A stretch of 64,000 bases of DNA from NCBI GenBank assembly GCA_020249465.1, contig JADCFP010000048.1, positions 119,139-183,138 of the forward strand. Reading direction: 5' to 3'. The position numbers were made by a program, and so were the translations under genes. Positions 53,095 through 61,692 of the stretch are shown here, in pieces. The stretch's first letter is position 1. The number at the start of each line of letters is the position of its first letter. The notes beneath the pieces were generated by a model. That model did no database searches and had not been told where the DNA came from. It was given only the letters and a program-made list of their open reading frames with translations. Origin of the DNA: Roseomonas sp. Its GTDB lineage: Bacteria; Pseudomonadota; Alphaproteobacteria; Acetobacterales; Acetobacteraceae.

Positions 53095-55359
53095 CTATTC
53101 CACCGCCGCGCGGCGCTGGCCCGTTACGTTCCGGCTGCGCACATAATGCCCGGTATCGTTGCTCGGGTTATTGATATAGAATTCATCACGCGGGAAGACA
53201 TCCGTAAGCGGCGCTTCCTCCCGCTTTTGCCCCGGCTGCCATTGCAACGGTGTTCCCGCGAATAGGCTCGCCCAATCGCTGAAATCCTTATTGCCCGCAT
53301 GCAAATGCGCCAGATGAGCGGGACGCGCGAATTGCTCCGCAAGCCTTGCCGGATCGAAGGGGATTGGTTCGTTGGATCCGATCATCACACCCGCCGGCAT
53401 CAACAGCAGCGCATGGGGAAAGACCGCGGCGAAGGTTTCCACTGCGCGCTGCGTTGGTGTCCACTGGATATATAGCCCGCCGGGCGCCAAACGCCGCCGC
53501 GCCTGGTCAATGAACTCCGCGCTGTACAGCAGGCCGGAATGGGAACCTTGCGGCAGAATCGCATCCGCCTCAATAATGTCGTATCGCCGTTCCTCCTTGG
53601 CCAGCGTCCGGCGCCCATCGCCATATTCCATCTGCCAGCGCGGATCCTTGAACATGCGCGCAATGGGACCATCCGGGTAATGCTGGCCGATTTCCTCCAA
53701 AGCTATCAGCACGGGTGCCACCAATTCAATGGCGCGAACCTGGCTTTCCGGGCGGATGCCTGCGGCCCAGGGCGTGCCGCCACTGCCAATCCCAATCACC
53801 AGCACATTTTTCGGATCTGGATGGATCAGCGGCCCGACCGCACCCAGGAATTGATGGATGGATAGGAAGGGAATGCGCCCCTGGCTGAAGCCCTGGATGA
53901 AGAAGGGGCCTTCCGCCACGCCATCCGCGCCCTTGCTGTCGCGGAAAAACGCCACGCCTGAGCGATCTTCCGCCCAGGCCACCATATGGCCCGGCCCTTC
54001 CGCATGCATGCGCGACCAAAGCCCGGCATTGCCCGGCATAAGCAAAAGCGCGAGTGCGGAGGCAATGGCAAGGCCGCCTTCGACAGGCCGCCGCCACCCC
54101 CCATGCCAAAGCCAGCCCAGCAGCAGCAAAAGCGAAAGTGCCGCCAGCAGTTTCAGCGTGCCCGCCGTGCCGAGGAAATGCAGGGTGATCAGGCCAGTGA
54201 AAATGGACCCCGCCGCATTGCCGGCGATATTGGCCAATTGCACCCAACCAACCCGCGTGCCGACACTCGCCAAATCCTGCTGCACGGCGCGCTGCACAAA
54301 CGCAAAGGTCATGCCGATCAGGAAGGATGGCGGCCCCACCACGACCACGGCCAGGAAGATCATCATTGCCAGGGCCCCGCCATGCAGGCGCGAATGATCC
54401 ACGGCCATCAGATCAGCAATCGGCCAATGCGGCATGGCGAGCCAAAGCGCGGCCAGCAACACCACGGCCAAAACAAAGCCGGCCCCCTGGGTGATGAAAA
54501 AGGCCGGGCGCGGGTCCTTCAGGTGCCGCACCATGCGGGCCGCGAAGGCCATGCCAAGCCCATCCGCCAGCAGGAAAATCCCAAGCACCGTCGGGAAAAG
54601 ATAGGCGTGGTATTGCCCAACCTGGCCCATGATGCGGACCCAGAGGATTTCCAGCGCCACAATGACATAGCCCGACAGGAAGACGAGAAAGCACCAGAGC
54701 GGCAGGCTGCCAAAGGGCGCATCGCCATCCTTGGCGGCTGGGCTGGGGGCGGGCAAGGGCAGGCCACGCAGCTGCGGCAATAGGGAAAGCGCCAGGAGTG
54801 CTGCGAAAATCTCCAAGCCCGCCGCCAGCCAAAGCGCGCCGACAAAGCCGAGATTGCCAACCAGAAACCAACCACCAAGCAGCGCACCAAGCCCGGCACC
54901 AAAAGTGTTCAAGCCGTAAAGCAGGCCAATCCGTTCCGCGACCGTATCCAAGGCGGTGGAGACCGCACGCGCCAAAAGCGGCAGGGAAGCGCCCATCAGC
55001 GTGGTCGGCAGCACAAGCCCGGCGAAGCAAAGCACGAAGATCATCGCCGGGTCATCCACTACCCCGGCCAGATCGGTCGCCAGCCAATCATACAAAAACG
55101 CCTTGGACAGCAGGGCAAAAACACCAACGCCTATTTCCGCCAGCGCGAAGCCGATCAGCGCGCGCGCCGGGGTGATGCGGTCAGCGATCTTCGCACCAAT
55201 GATCGAACCAATGCCAAGCCCGGCCAGGAAGGCGCCCACCACCAGCGCGGCAGAAATCGTGTCGGAACCGGCAAAAATGCCCAGCATCCGCTGCCAGACA
55301 ATCTGACACAGCAGCGCGGCAAAGCCAGACGCGAAAAAGGCAACGGCCAAACGAGGCAT
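53095..55359 (-). CDS. Fused MFS-type transporter / spermidine synthase-like protein
   Basis: A 754-residue membrane protein. The first ~450 residues have 11-13 hydrophobic segments in a major-facilitator-like array (FFASGFAALLCQIVWQRMLG, GAFLAGLGIGSIIGAKIADR, LLYGLNTFGAGLGALLGGWF). The last ~280 form a SpeE-like methyltransferase-fold domain: NVLVIGIGSGGTPWAAGI, RAIELVAPVLIAL, ARMFKDPRWQMEYGDGRRTL and YDIIEADAILPQGSHSG. The conserved Asp pair of genuine polyamine synthases is not obvious, and no speD or speE partner lies nearby. Membrane-bound aminopropyltransferase-like activity is possible but unproven. Confidence 0.85.
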   Translation of the reverse strand: MPRLAVAFFASGFAALLCQIVWQRMLGIFAGSDTISAALVVGAFLAGLGIGSIIGAKIADRITPARALIGFALAEIGVGVFALLSKAFLYDWLATDLAGVVDDPAMIFVLCFAGLVLPTTLMGASLPLLARAVSTALDTVAERIGLLYGLNTFGAGLGALLGGWFLVGNLGFVGALWLAAGLEIFAALLALSLLPQLRGLPLPAPSPAAKDGDAPFGSLPLWCFLVFLSGYVIVALEILWVRIMGQVGQYHAYLFPTVLGIFLLADGLGMAFAARMVRHLKDPRPAFFITQGAGFVLAVVLLAALWLAMPHWPIADLMAVDHSRLHGGALAMMIFLAVVVVGPPSFLIGMTFAFVQRAVQQDLASVGTRVGWVQLANIAGNAAGSIFTGLITLHFLGTAGTLKLLAALSLLLLLGWLWHGGWRRPVEGGLAIASALALLLMPGNAGLWSRMHAEGPGHMVAWAEDRSGVAFFRDSKGADGVAEGPFFIQGFSQGRIPFLSIHQFLGAVGPLIHPDPKNVLVIGIGSGGTPWAAGIRPESQVRAIELVAPVLIALEEIGQHYPDGPIARMFKDPRWQMEYGDGRRTLAKEERRYDIIEADAILPQGSHSGLLYSAEFIDQARRRLAPGGLYIQWTPTQRAVETFAAVFPHALLLMPAGVMIGSNEPIPFDPARLAEQFARPAHLAHLHAGNKDFSDWASLFAGTPLQWQPGQKREEAPLTDVFPRDEFYINNPSNDTGHYVRSRNVTGQRRAAVE

Positions 55360-55414
55360 GACCGGAAAGCTCCCCCAGAAGCGGTTTTTTCACCGCATCG
55401 TTAATTCTGGCGGC

Positions 55415-55432
55415 AAATTACGGCGAAATTAC
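55415..55432. repeat. Direct AAATTAC repeat one helical turn apart
   Basis: AAATTAC occurs at 55415-55421 and again at 55426-55432, each flanked by CG-rich bases, with an 11-base period. It lies between the divergent MFS/spermidine-synthase and TPP-enzyme genes. It could be an activator or repressor site, but no cognate regulator is adjacent. Confidence 0.35.
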
Positions 55433-55511
55433 CGCATGACAAGTGCCCATCTTGCCCGAAGCCGTCCCTCGGCGCAGGCTGCCCCCCATAACGCCAAGTG
55501 GAGAGTCGGCA

Positions 55512-57050
55512 ATGAATGGTGCGGAAAGCCTGGTCCATACACTCATAGGTAGCGGGGTTGATGTGTGTTTCTCCAACCCCGGTACGAGTGAGATGCATTT
55601 CGTGGCAGCCTTGGACCGTATTCCCGGGATGCGCTGCGTGCTGGGCTTGCAGGAAAATGTCGTAACCGGCATGGCGGATGGCTATTGGCGCATGGCGGAA
55701 AAGCCCGCCTGCACCTTGCTGCATTGCGGCCCGGGCCTCGCTAATGGCCTGGCCAATCTGCATAATGCGCGCCGCGCCCGGTCCGGCATTGTGAACATTA
55801 CCGGTGACCACGCCACCTATCACCGCCCCTATGACGCGCCGCTGACCGCCGATACCGAAGGCTTCGCCCGCGGCGTTTCCGCCTGGGTGAGGACTTCAAC
55901 CGATTCAACCAAGGTGGGGGCGGATGCCGCCGTGGCCGTGCAGGCCGCGCGGACCTCACCAGGGCAGATCGCAACGCTGATCCTGCCTGCCGATACCGCC
56001 TGGAATGATGGCGGCGTGGTGGCGCCAGCCCTGCCCGTTCCCGCCGTGCCCGAAGCGGACCCGCATGCCATCCGCAATGCCGCGCGCATCCTGCGCGAGA
56101 AGAAGAATGTGCTGATCCTGCTGGGCGGCCCGAGCCTCCGTGAAGGCGCGCAGTTGCACGCCTATCGGATCGCGGAAGCGACCGGCGCGCGGCTGATGGC
56201 GGAAGGCTCCAACGGTCGCACCCAGCGCGGGCGTGGGCGCATCGCCCTTGAACGCGTGCCCTATTACGTGGACCAGGCGGTGGATGCGCTGAAATGGGTG
56301 GAGCATTTGATCCTGGTGAATGCCAAGGCGCCGGTCGGCTTCTTTGGCTATCCGGGCAAGCCTTCCTTGCATTACCCGGCCAATGCCGAAGTGCATGTGC
56401 TGACGCGCTACGAACAAAATGCCGAAGTGGCCTTGGCCGCGCTGGCGGCGGAATTGAACGCGCCCGCCATTGCCATTCCGGATCGCGGCCCGCGCCCGGA
56501 AGTGGTGCGCGGTGCGCCAACGCCGGAAGGGCTGGCGCGCGTGTTGGGTGCACTGATGCCTGAAGATGCGATCATTGCCGATGAAAGTGTCTCCTACGGT
56601 CGTGGCTTCTTCCCCGAAACGCATAACGCGCCGCCGCATGATTGGCTGCAGATTACTGGCGGTGCCATTGGCTGCGGCATGCCCTTGGCAACCGGTGCCG
56701 CAGTGGGCGGCGGCGGTCGGCGCGTGATCAATATGCAGGCCGATGGTTCGGCCATGTATACGGTGCAATCGCTTTGGACTCAGGCGCGCGAAAAGCTGCC
56801 GGTGACCACCGTGATCATTTCCAATCGCAAATACGCGATCCTGCTTGGCGAATATCGCAATGTCGGCGCCAATCCGGGCCGCACGGCGATGGATATGATG
56901 GATCTCGGCAATCCTGATATCGGCTGGGTGAAAATGGCCGAGAGCATGGGTGTGGAAGCCGCGCAGGCGACCACACTTGATCAGGTCGCTGACATGATGA
57001 GCCAAAGCTTTGCCCGTCCGGGCCCTTTCCTCATTGAATTGGTGGTGTGA
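55512..57050 (+). CDS. Acetolactate synthase-like TPP-dependent enzyme
   Basis: A 512-residue thiamine-diphosphate enzyme of the acetolactate synthase / benzoylformate decarboxylase superfamily. FSNPGTSEMHFVAALD and the catalytic-Glu segment VLGLQENVVTGMADGYWR mark the pyrimidine domain, a central Rossmann domain spans about 195-330, and the cofactor motif reads QADGSAMYTVQSLW ... ISNRKYAI, with Ala where GDG is usual. No acetolactate small subunit is present. The ATG at 55512 follows GGAGAG; a longer frame upstream is not used. An SDR gene follows 2 bases after the stop. A role in a decarboxylation or carboligation step of a catabolic pathway is inferred. Confidence 0.85.
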   Translation: MNGAESLVHTLIGSGVDVCFSNPGTSEMHFVAALDRIPGMRCVLGLQENVVTGMADGYWRMAEKPACTLLHCGPGLANGLANLHNARRARSGIVNITGDHATYHRPYDAPLTADTEGFARGVSAWVRTSTDSTKVGADAAVAVQAARTSPGQIATLILPADTAWNDGGVVAPALPVPAVPEADPHAIRNAARILREKKNVLILLGGPSLREGAQLHAYRIAEATGARLMAEGSNGRTQRGRGRIALERVPYYVDQAVDALKWVEHLILVNAKAPVGFFGYPGKPSLHYPANAEVHVLTRYEQNAEVALAALAAELNAPAIAIPDRGPRPEVVRGAPTPEGLARVLGALMPEDAIIADESVSYGRGFFPETHNAPPHDWLQITGGAIGCGMPLATGAAVGGGGRRVINMQADGSAMYTVQSLWTQAREKLPVTTVIISNRKYAILLGEYRNVGANPGRTAMDMMDLGNPDIGWVKMAESMGVEAAQATTLDQVADMMSQSFARPGPFLIELVV

Positions 57051-57052
57051 AC

Positions 57053-57826
57053 ATGGATATGCAGCTTGCCGGCAAGCGTGTGCTTGTCACGGGTGGATCA
57101 AAGGGCATTGGGCTCGCTTGCGCGGAAGCCTTCGCGCGGGAGGGCTGCGACATTGTGCTTTCGGCGCGCGATGCGGCGGCACTCGCGACCGCTGCCGATA
57201 AGGTGCGCGCACTCGCACAGGTGCGGGTTGAAACGCTCGCCGCTGATCTTTCGAAGGTGGAAGAACGCGAAAGGCTGCATGCCGCCTTTCCGGATATTGA
57301 TGTGCTGGTGAATAATGCCGGCGCCATTCCATCGGGGCGCTTGCAGGATATTTCGATCCAGCGCTGGCAGGAAGCCTGGAGCCTGAAGGTGTTTGGCTAC
57401 ATTCATCTCTGCCAGCTCTATCTGCCGGCGATGGAAGCGCGGAAGGCCGGCGCGGTGGTGAATATCATCGGCATGGCCGGGCGTTCGCCCAAGGCTGGCT
57501 ATATTTGCGGCGGCGCGGGCAATGCATCGCTGATCGCCTTCACCCAGGCTTTGGGTGCCGCGACGCAGGCCAATGGCGTGAAGGTGGTGGGGATCAATCC
57601 CGCAGTGACCAAGACCGATCGCATGATCACCCAAGCGCGCGTCAATGCGAAGCTGAAATTCGGCGATGAGGAACGCTGGGCGGAAACCATCACCGGCCTG
57701 CCTTTCAATCGCCCGATTGAATCAGCCGAAATCGCCGATCTGGCGGTGTTTTTGGCCAGCCCGCGCGGTGTTTATGTGAATGGCACGGTGGTGGATGTGG
57801 ATGGTGGGGGGATGTGGCGCGCCTGA
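57053..57826 (+). CDS. SDR family oxidoreductase
   Basis: A 257-residue SDR starting MDMQLAGKRVLVTGGSKGIG. NNAGAIPSG and a Ser-poor active site are visible: the usual Ser/Tyr motif region reads IIGMAGRSPKAGYICGGAGN, so the catalytic Tyr is present in AGYICGGAGN but the Lys of YxxxK is absent. ARDAAALATAAD after beta-2 suggests NADP. It ends GTVVDVDGGGMW. The loss of the YxxxK lysine is a real oddity for a reductase and may mean an altered or lost oxidoreductase activity. The gene is coupled to the upstream TPP enzyme. Confidence 0.8.
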   Translation: MDMQLAGKRVLVTGGSKGIGLACAEAFAREGCDIVLSARDAAALATAADKVRALAQVRVETLAADLSKVEERERLHAAFPDIDVLVNNAGAIPSGRLQDISIQRWQEAWSLKVFGYIHLCQLYLPAMEARKAGAVVNIIGMAGRSPKAGYICGGAGNASLIAFTQALGAATQANGVKVVGINPAVTKTDRMITQARVNAKLKFGDEERWAETITGLPFNRPIESAEIADLAVFLASPRGVYVNGTVVDVDGGGMWRA

Positions 57827-57830
57827 CGCG

Positions 57831-58778
57831 TCACTTCTTCCAGGGCGTGCGCCGCCACATCTGACCGTAGGTGGCGTATTGCTCATCCACGAAGCGGCGC
57901 ATGGTGGCGCGGTTCATGTGCCGCACAATCAGGAAATCCCGTTCCGCTATGGCACGGAAATCCGGGTCTTCCGCCGTGCGGCGCACTGCTTCTTCCCAAC
58001 GCGCCAGAATGGGTTCGGGCGTCGCGGCGGGCAGGGCGAAGCCGCGCGCTGAACCCGCTGCCAGCGGGAAGCCCGCTTCCGCCACCGTCGGCAAATCTCC
58101 GGCCTTGTCCCAGCGCTGCTTTTCCATCAGCGCCAGCACCCGAAGGCTGCCTTGCAGATGCGCGCGCACGGTCAGGCTGACAGTGGAAATGGACCCCACC
58201 ACATGCCCACCCTGGACCAATTGCATCGCCTGACCCGCCCCCGTGGTCGGTAGCCAGGTAAACCGCGCACCAGAAGCGTTTTCCAACTGCATCAGCGCCA
58301 GATGCGGCGCGCTGCCAATGCCGGCACCGGCCATGGTGATTTCCTCGGGCTTGGCGCGCGCGGCTTCAATCAGATCGGTCAGGCTGCGATAGGGCGAATT
58401 GGGGGCGACGAAGATGGTGTAGGGCTCATCAGTCAAAAGCCCGACATAGGCGAAGCTTTCCACACTGTAGCGCGGCGTATTGTCATAAAGCGCCGTCACC
58501 AGCGCAGGCAGCGATACCAGCGCCGCGATGCGGCCATCCGGCGCGGCGGCCGAGACCTCATTCAACATGATCATGCCGCCGGCACCTGGGCGATTGACGA
58601 CGATGATCTGCTGGCCGCCCAGATATTTCTCGAGAAAAGGCGCGGCCATGCGCGCGGCGAGGTCAATATTCCCGCCCGGCGTGAAGCCCACCATGATCTG
58701 GATCGGCCTTTCCTGGGCCTCCGCTCGGATGGCGGGTGCCGCCAACCCCGCCGCCAGCACTGCGCGCCTGCCGATCAT
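57831..58778 (-). CDS. Bug-family tripartite tricarboxylate transporter receptor
   Basis: A 315-residue periplasmic solute receptor of the Bug/TctC family. The signal peptide contains a twin Arg (MIGRRAVLAAGLAAPAIRAE). The mature part starts ERPIQIMVGFTPGGNIDLAAR, the first Bug ligand loop, followed by VVNRPGAGGMIMLNEVSAA, the second conserved loop. No tctA or tctB permease genes are present in the window. Bug proteins often occur as orphans in large numbers and bind carboxylates. Its stop is five bases from that of the convergent SDR. Confidence 0.93.
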   Translation of the reverse strand: MIGRRAVLAAGLAAPAIRAEAQERPIQIMVGFTPGGNIDLAARMAAPFLEKYLGGQQIIVVNRPGAGGMIMLNEVSAAAPDGRIAALVSLPALVTALYDNTPRYSVESFAYVGLLTDEPYTIFVAPNSPYRSLTDLIEAARAKPEEITMAGAGIGSAPHLALMQLENASGARFTWLPTTGAGQAMQLVQGGHVVGSISTVSLTVRAHLQGSLRVLALMEKQRWDKAGDLPTVAEAGFPLAAGSARGFALPAATPEPILARWEEAVRRTAEDPDFRAIAERDFLIVRHMNRATMRRFVDEQYATYGQMWRRTPWKK

Positions 58779-58898
58779 GCCAAAGCCCCCCTTGGTGCAA
58801 CTGGATTACAGCGCGGCCCACGGGCACTGGGCAAGGAAAAAACTTGCGCATTGCTGGGCTTGATCTAACCTTCGCCCATTCCCGCTGTGGAGGCCCCC

Positions 58899-59963
58899 AT
58901 GCTGCGCTTCAGCAATTTCCTTTTCCCTGAAAGCCGCGAACCTGCCGGCGATCATCGCGTGATCGCGGAAAGCATCGCGGAAGCGAAGCTCTGTGATGAG
59001 CTTGGGGTGGAAGTGCTCTGGCTCGCCGAACATCACTTCGATGGCAATTGCGCCTATGTGGACCCGGTGACTTTCGCCGCTGCCGTGCTTTCGGCCACCA
59101 AGCGCATAAAAGTTGGTTTTGCGGTGGCGCAGGTTTCGCTGCATCACCCGATGCGGCTCGCGGAGCAGATGTCGCTGTTGGATAATCTATCGGGCGGGCG
59201 CGTGATTGTCGGGCTGGGGCGCGGCACGGCGTACAACGTCTATGAATACCAGGGCTATGGCATTCCGGCAGAGGAAGCGCTGGAACGCTATGAGGAAGCC
59301 GAGGGCATTATGCTCAAGGCCTGGACCAGCCCGGATGGCTTTCAGCACAAGGGCAAGTTCTGGGATTTGAATGTACCGCGGTTGCGCCCCGTGCCCTTCA
59401 CCAAGCCGCACCCTTATGTGATCCGCGCTGCATCATCCGAAGATGGCGCGCTGCATCTGGCGCGGCGTGGCCTGCCCTTCCTGATGAATGTGCAATCGCT
59501 GGAGGTGACGCAAAAGCGCCTCGCGGCCTATCGCGCGACGCTGACCGAGGCGGGTTTCGATGCCGCGCATATCGCGCATTGCTTTGCCGAAAGTTGGGTC
59601 TGGCGCAATGTGGTGGTGGCGGAGACGGATGAGGAAGCGCGGCGCATCGCGATCCCTGCCTTTGAGGCGATGCAGGCACAGCGCAGGGCAATGCGGGAGA
59701 AGATCTACGCCGAACAGGGCGTGATCATGAAAAAGGAAACCGCACCGCCCGCGCGCACCAATCCGGAACATGCGCTGATCTGCGGCACGCCCACCACAGT
59801 TGCCGCGCGCATGGCGGAGATTGAGGCGACCGGCGTTGGCGGTGTGATCTGTTCCTTCCGCCTTGGGCCGATGAGTGCCGAGGTGACCAACAACTCCATC
59901 CGCCTTTTCATGGAACAAGTGGCCCCGCGCTTCGCCGGCCCCATGCGGCAAGCAGCGGAATAG
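58899..59963 (+). CDS. LLM-class flavin-dependent oxidoreductase (luciferase-like)
   Basis: A 354-residue FMN/F420-type luciferase-like monooxygenase with a TIM-barrel fold. Marks are LWLAEHHFDGNCAYVDPVTF, LHHPMRLAEQMSLLDNLSGG, VGLGRGTAYNVYEYQGYG and the C-terminal ALICGTPTTVAARMAE. The ATG at 58899 has GGAGG just upstream; an in-frame earlier codon is not used. Such enzymes hydroxylate or desulfonate small molecules with reduced flavin from a partner reductase, not seen here. It lies 50 bases before an SDR and a beta-hydroxyacid dehydrogenase on the same strand. Confidence 0.92.
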   Translation: MLRFSNFLFPESREPAGDHRVIAESIAEAKLCDELGVEVLWLAEHHFDGNCAYVDPVTFAAAVLSATKRIKVGFAVAQVSLHHPMRLAEQMSLLDNLSGGRVIVGLGRGTAYNVYEYQGYGIPAEEALERYEEAEGIMLKAWTSPDGFQHKGKFWDLNVPRLRPVPFTKPHPYVIRAASSEDGALHLARRGLPFLMNVQSLEVTQKRLAAYRATLTEAGFDAAHIAHCFAESWVWRNVVVAETDEEARRIAIPAFEAMQAQRRAMREKIYAEQGVIMKKETAPPARTNPEHALICGTPTTVAARMAEIEATGVGGVICSFRLGPMSAEVTNNSIRLFMEQVAPRFAGPMRQAAE

Positions 59964-59974
59964 GCGCGCGACAT

Positions 59975-59990
59975 CCGGGCATTGGCCCGG
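59975..59990 (+). other. Short GC hairpin between the flavin oxidoreductase and SDR genes
   Basis: CCGGGC (59975-59980), ATTG, GCCCGG (59985-59990) forms a perfect 6-bp stem 12 bases after the flavin oxidoreductase stop. There is no T run, so it is more likely an mRNA-processing or stability structure than a terminator. Confidence 0.35.
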
Positions 59991-60012
59991 CCAGAACCCA
60001 ACGGGGGGCAAG

Positions 60013-60789
60013 ATGCGTTTCACAAGGAAGGTTGCGCTGATTACGGCCGCCGCCAGCGGCATTGGCCGCGCCAGCGCCGATATCATGGCCAGCGAAGGCG
60101 CGCTGGTGGTGATGGTGGATAAGGATGAGGCGAAACTCTCTGCCGCCGTCACCGCCATCAATGGCAGCATCGCGGCGCATGGCGGCGCGGCGGAAGCGAT
60201 GCCCGCCGACGCCTTGGATGAGGCGCAGGTGAATGCGCTGGTCGCTGATATCGCGCGCCGCCATGGCCGGATTGATATTCTGGTGAATGCGGTGGGCGGC
60301 AGCACCATCATCGCCGATCCCGCCGCCACTACGGAAAAATTGACGCTCGCGGAATGGCAGGCGCTGCTGCATTTCAATCTGACAGGGACCTTCCTGTTCA
60401 CCCATGCGGTGCTGCCGGTGATGCAGCGGCAGAAATCGGGCAAGATCGTCAACCTTGCTTCCATCGCTGGGCGTGGTTTGAGTGAGGCAAGCTCCTCAGC
60501 CTATGCCACCGCCAAGGGTGGGATTGCAGCCTTCACCAAGAAGCTTGCGATGGAACAGGGGCCGAATGGCATCAATGTGAATGCGATTGCGCCGGCGACG
60601 ACTCTCACCGAACGCATCGGTCCGCGTTGGCATCAGAAGCCGCCGGAAGAACGCGAAGCGGATATCAACCGCACCCCGCTGCGGCGCATGGGGCTCGCGC
60701 GTGATCAGGCAAAAGTGCTTTGCTTTCTCGCTTCATCGGATGCGGATTTCGTCACTGGCCTCACGATTGATGTAACGGGGGGGATTTGA
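60013..60789 (+). CDS. SDR family oxidoreductase
   Basis: A 258-residue SDR. Cofactor motif TAAASGIGRASADIM, acidic MVDKDEAKLSA after beta-2 (NAD preference), NAVGGSTI in place of NNAG, catalytic Ser in NLASIAGRGLSE and SSAYATAKGGI with Tyr and Lys. The C-terminal half has the ATTLTERIGPRWHQKPPEER insertion and ends LTIDVTGGI. GGGGGGC precedes the ATG. The stop TGA is two bases from the start of the following dehydrogenase gene, so they are co-translated. A pairing with that dehydrogenase suggests sequential oxidation of a hydroxyacid. Confidence 0.92.
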   Translation: MRFTRKVALITAAASGIGRASADIMASEGALVVMVDKDEAKLSAAVTAINGSIAAHGGAAEAMPADALDEAQVNALVADIARRHGRIDILVNAVGGSTIIADPAATTEKLTLAEWQALLHFNLTGTFLFTHAVLPVMQRQKSGKIVNLASIAGRGLSEASSSAYATAKGGIAAFTKKLAMEQGPNGINVNAIAPATTLTERIGPRWHQKPPEEREADINRTPLRRMGLARDQAKVLCFLASSDADFVTGLTIDVTGGI

Positions 60790-60791
60790 TC

Positions 60792-61682
60792 ATGGCGGAG
60801 AAGATCGGTTTTGTCGGCCTTGGTGCCATGGGTGGGCCCATGGCGCGCAATCTGCTGAAGGCCGGCTTTGGCCTGGTGGTGCATGATATTGATCCGCGCA
60901 AGGTGCAGGCACTGTCAGAAGCGGGCGCCGAGGTTGCGCATGCGCCGGAAGCTATTGCGCGGCAATGCAACCATTCCGTCTGCATGGTGGAGACCACCGC
61001 CCAAGCGGAAGCCGTGATCCGCGGTTTCGCCGCCGGCGCCGCAGCTGGGCATATCGTGATCTGCATGAGCACGGTAGATGTCACCGTGCTGCGCGCGCTT
61101 GGTGCGGAATTGGCTGCCAAGGGCATCATGCTGCTGGATGCACCGGTTTCCGGTGGCACCAAGGGTGCGGCAGCGGGCACGCTTTCGGTGATTTGCGGTG
61201 GCCCGGCTGAGGCTTTTGCAGCCTGTGAAGCCATGTTCCGCGCCATGGGGGAGAATGTTTTTCACATGGGTGATCTTGGCGCCGGCCTCGCCATGAAGCT
61301 CATCAACAATATGCTGTTGCAGATTCAGGTGGTGGCGATTGCCGAAGGCATGGTGCTCGGCGCCAAGGCCGGCCTTGATGCTGAGCGGGTGATTGAAGTG
61401 CTGCGCGTCAGCACCGGCCGATCAGAAGCGTTGGAACGTTCCGGGCCACGCATGGTAGCGCGGGATTTCTCGCCGTCTGGTACCACCGATATTTCCTATA
61501 AGGATCAGGAATTGCAGACCGCGCTCGCCAAGGCGCTTGGCGTTCCCATGATGCTCGCGAATGTATCGCAGCAATTCTATCAAATGGCGCGCACGGCAGG
61601 CTATGGCAAGGAAGATGGGTCCGCCGTGGTAAAGGTGATCGAAGGCTTGGCCGGCGTGACGCTTGGCGCAAAGCGGGGCTGA
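60792..61682 (+). CDS. NAD(P)-dependent beta-hydroxyacid dehydrogenase (HIBADH family)
   Basis: A 296-residue member of the 3-hydroxyisobutyrate / tartronate-semialdehyde / 6-phosphogluconate dehydrogenase superfamily. KIGFVGLGAMGGPMARNLLK is the cofactor motif, MSTVDVTVLR and DAPVSGGTKGAAAGTLSVI form the substrate loop, and GAGLAMKLINNML carries the catalytic Lys. The protein is full length. Substrate could be 3-hydroxyisobutyrate or glycerate-like acids; the glycerate kinase elsewhere in the window is no evidence for the latter since the loci are separate. The gene is convergent with dxs. Confidence 0.92.
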   Translation: MAEKIGFVGLGAMGGPMARNLLKAGFGLVVHDIDPRKVQALSEAGAEVAHAPEAIARQCNHSVCMVETTAQAEAVIRGFAAGAAAGHIVICMSTVDVTVLRALGAELAAKGIMLLDAPVSGGTKGAAAGTLSVICGGPAEAFAACEAMFRAMGENVFHMGDLGAGLAMKLINNMLLQIQVVAIAEGMVLGAKAGLDAERVIEVLRVSTGRSEALERSGPRMVARDFSPSGTTDISYKDQELQTALAKALGVPMMLANVSQQFYQMARTAGYGKEDGSAVVKVIEGLAGVTLGAKRG

Positions 61683-61692
61683 TCCCCGCGCA

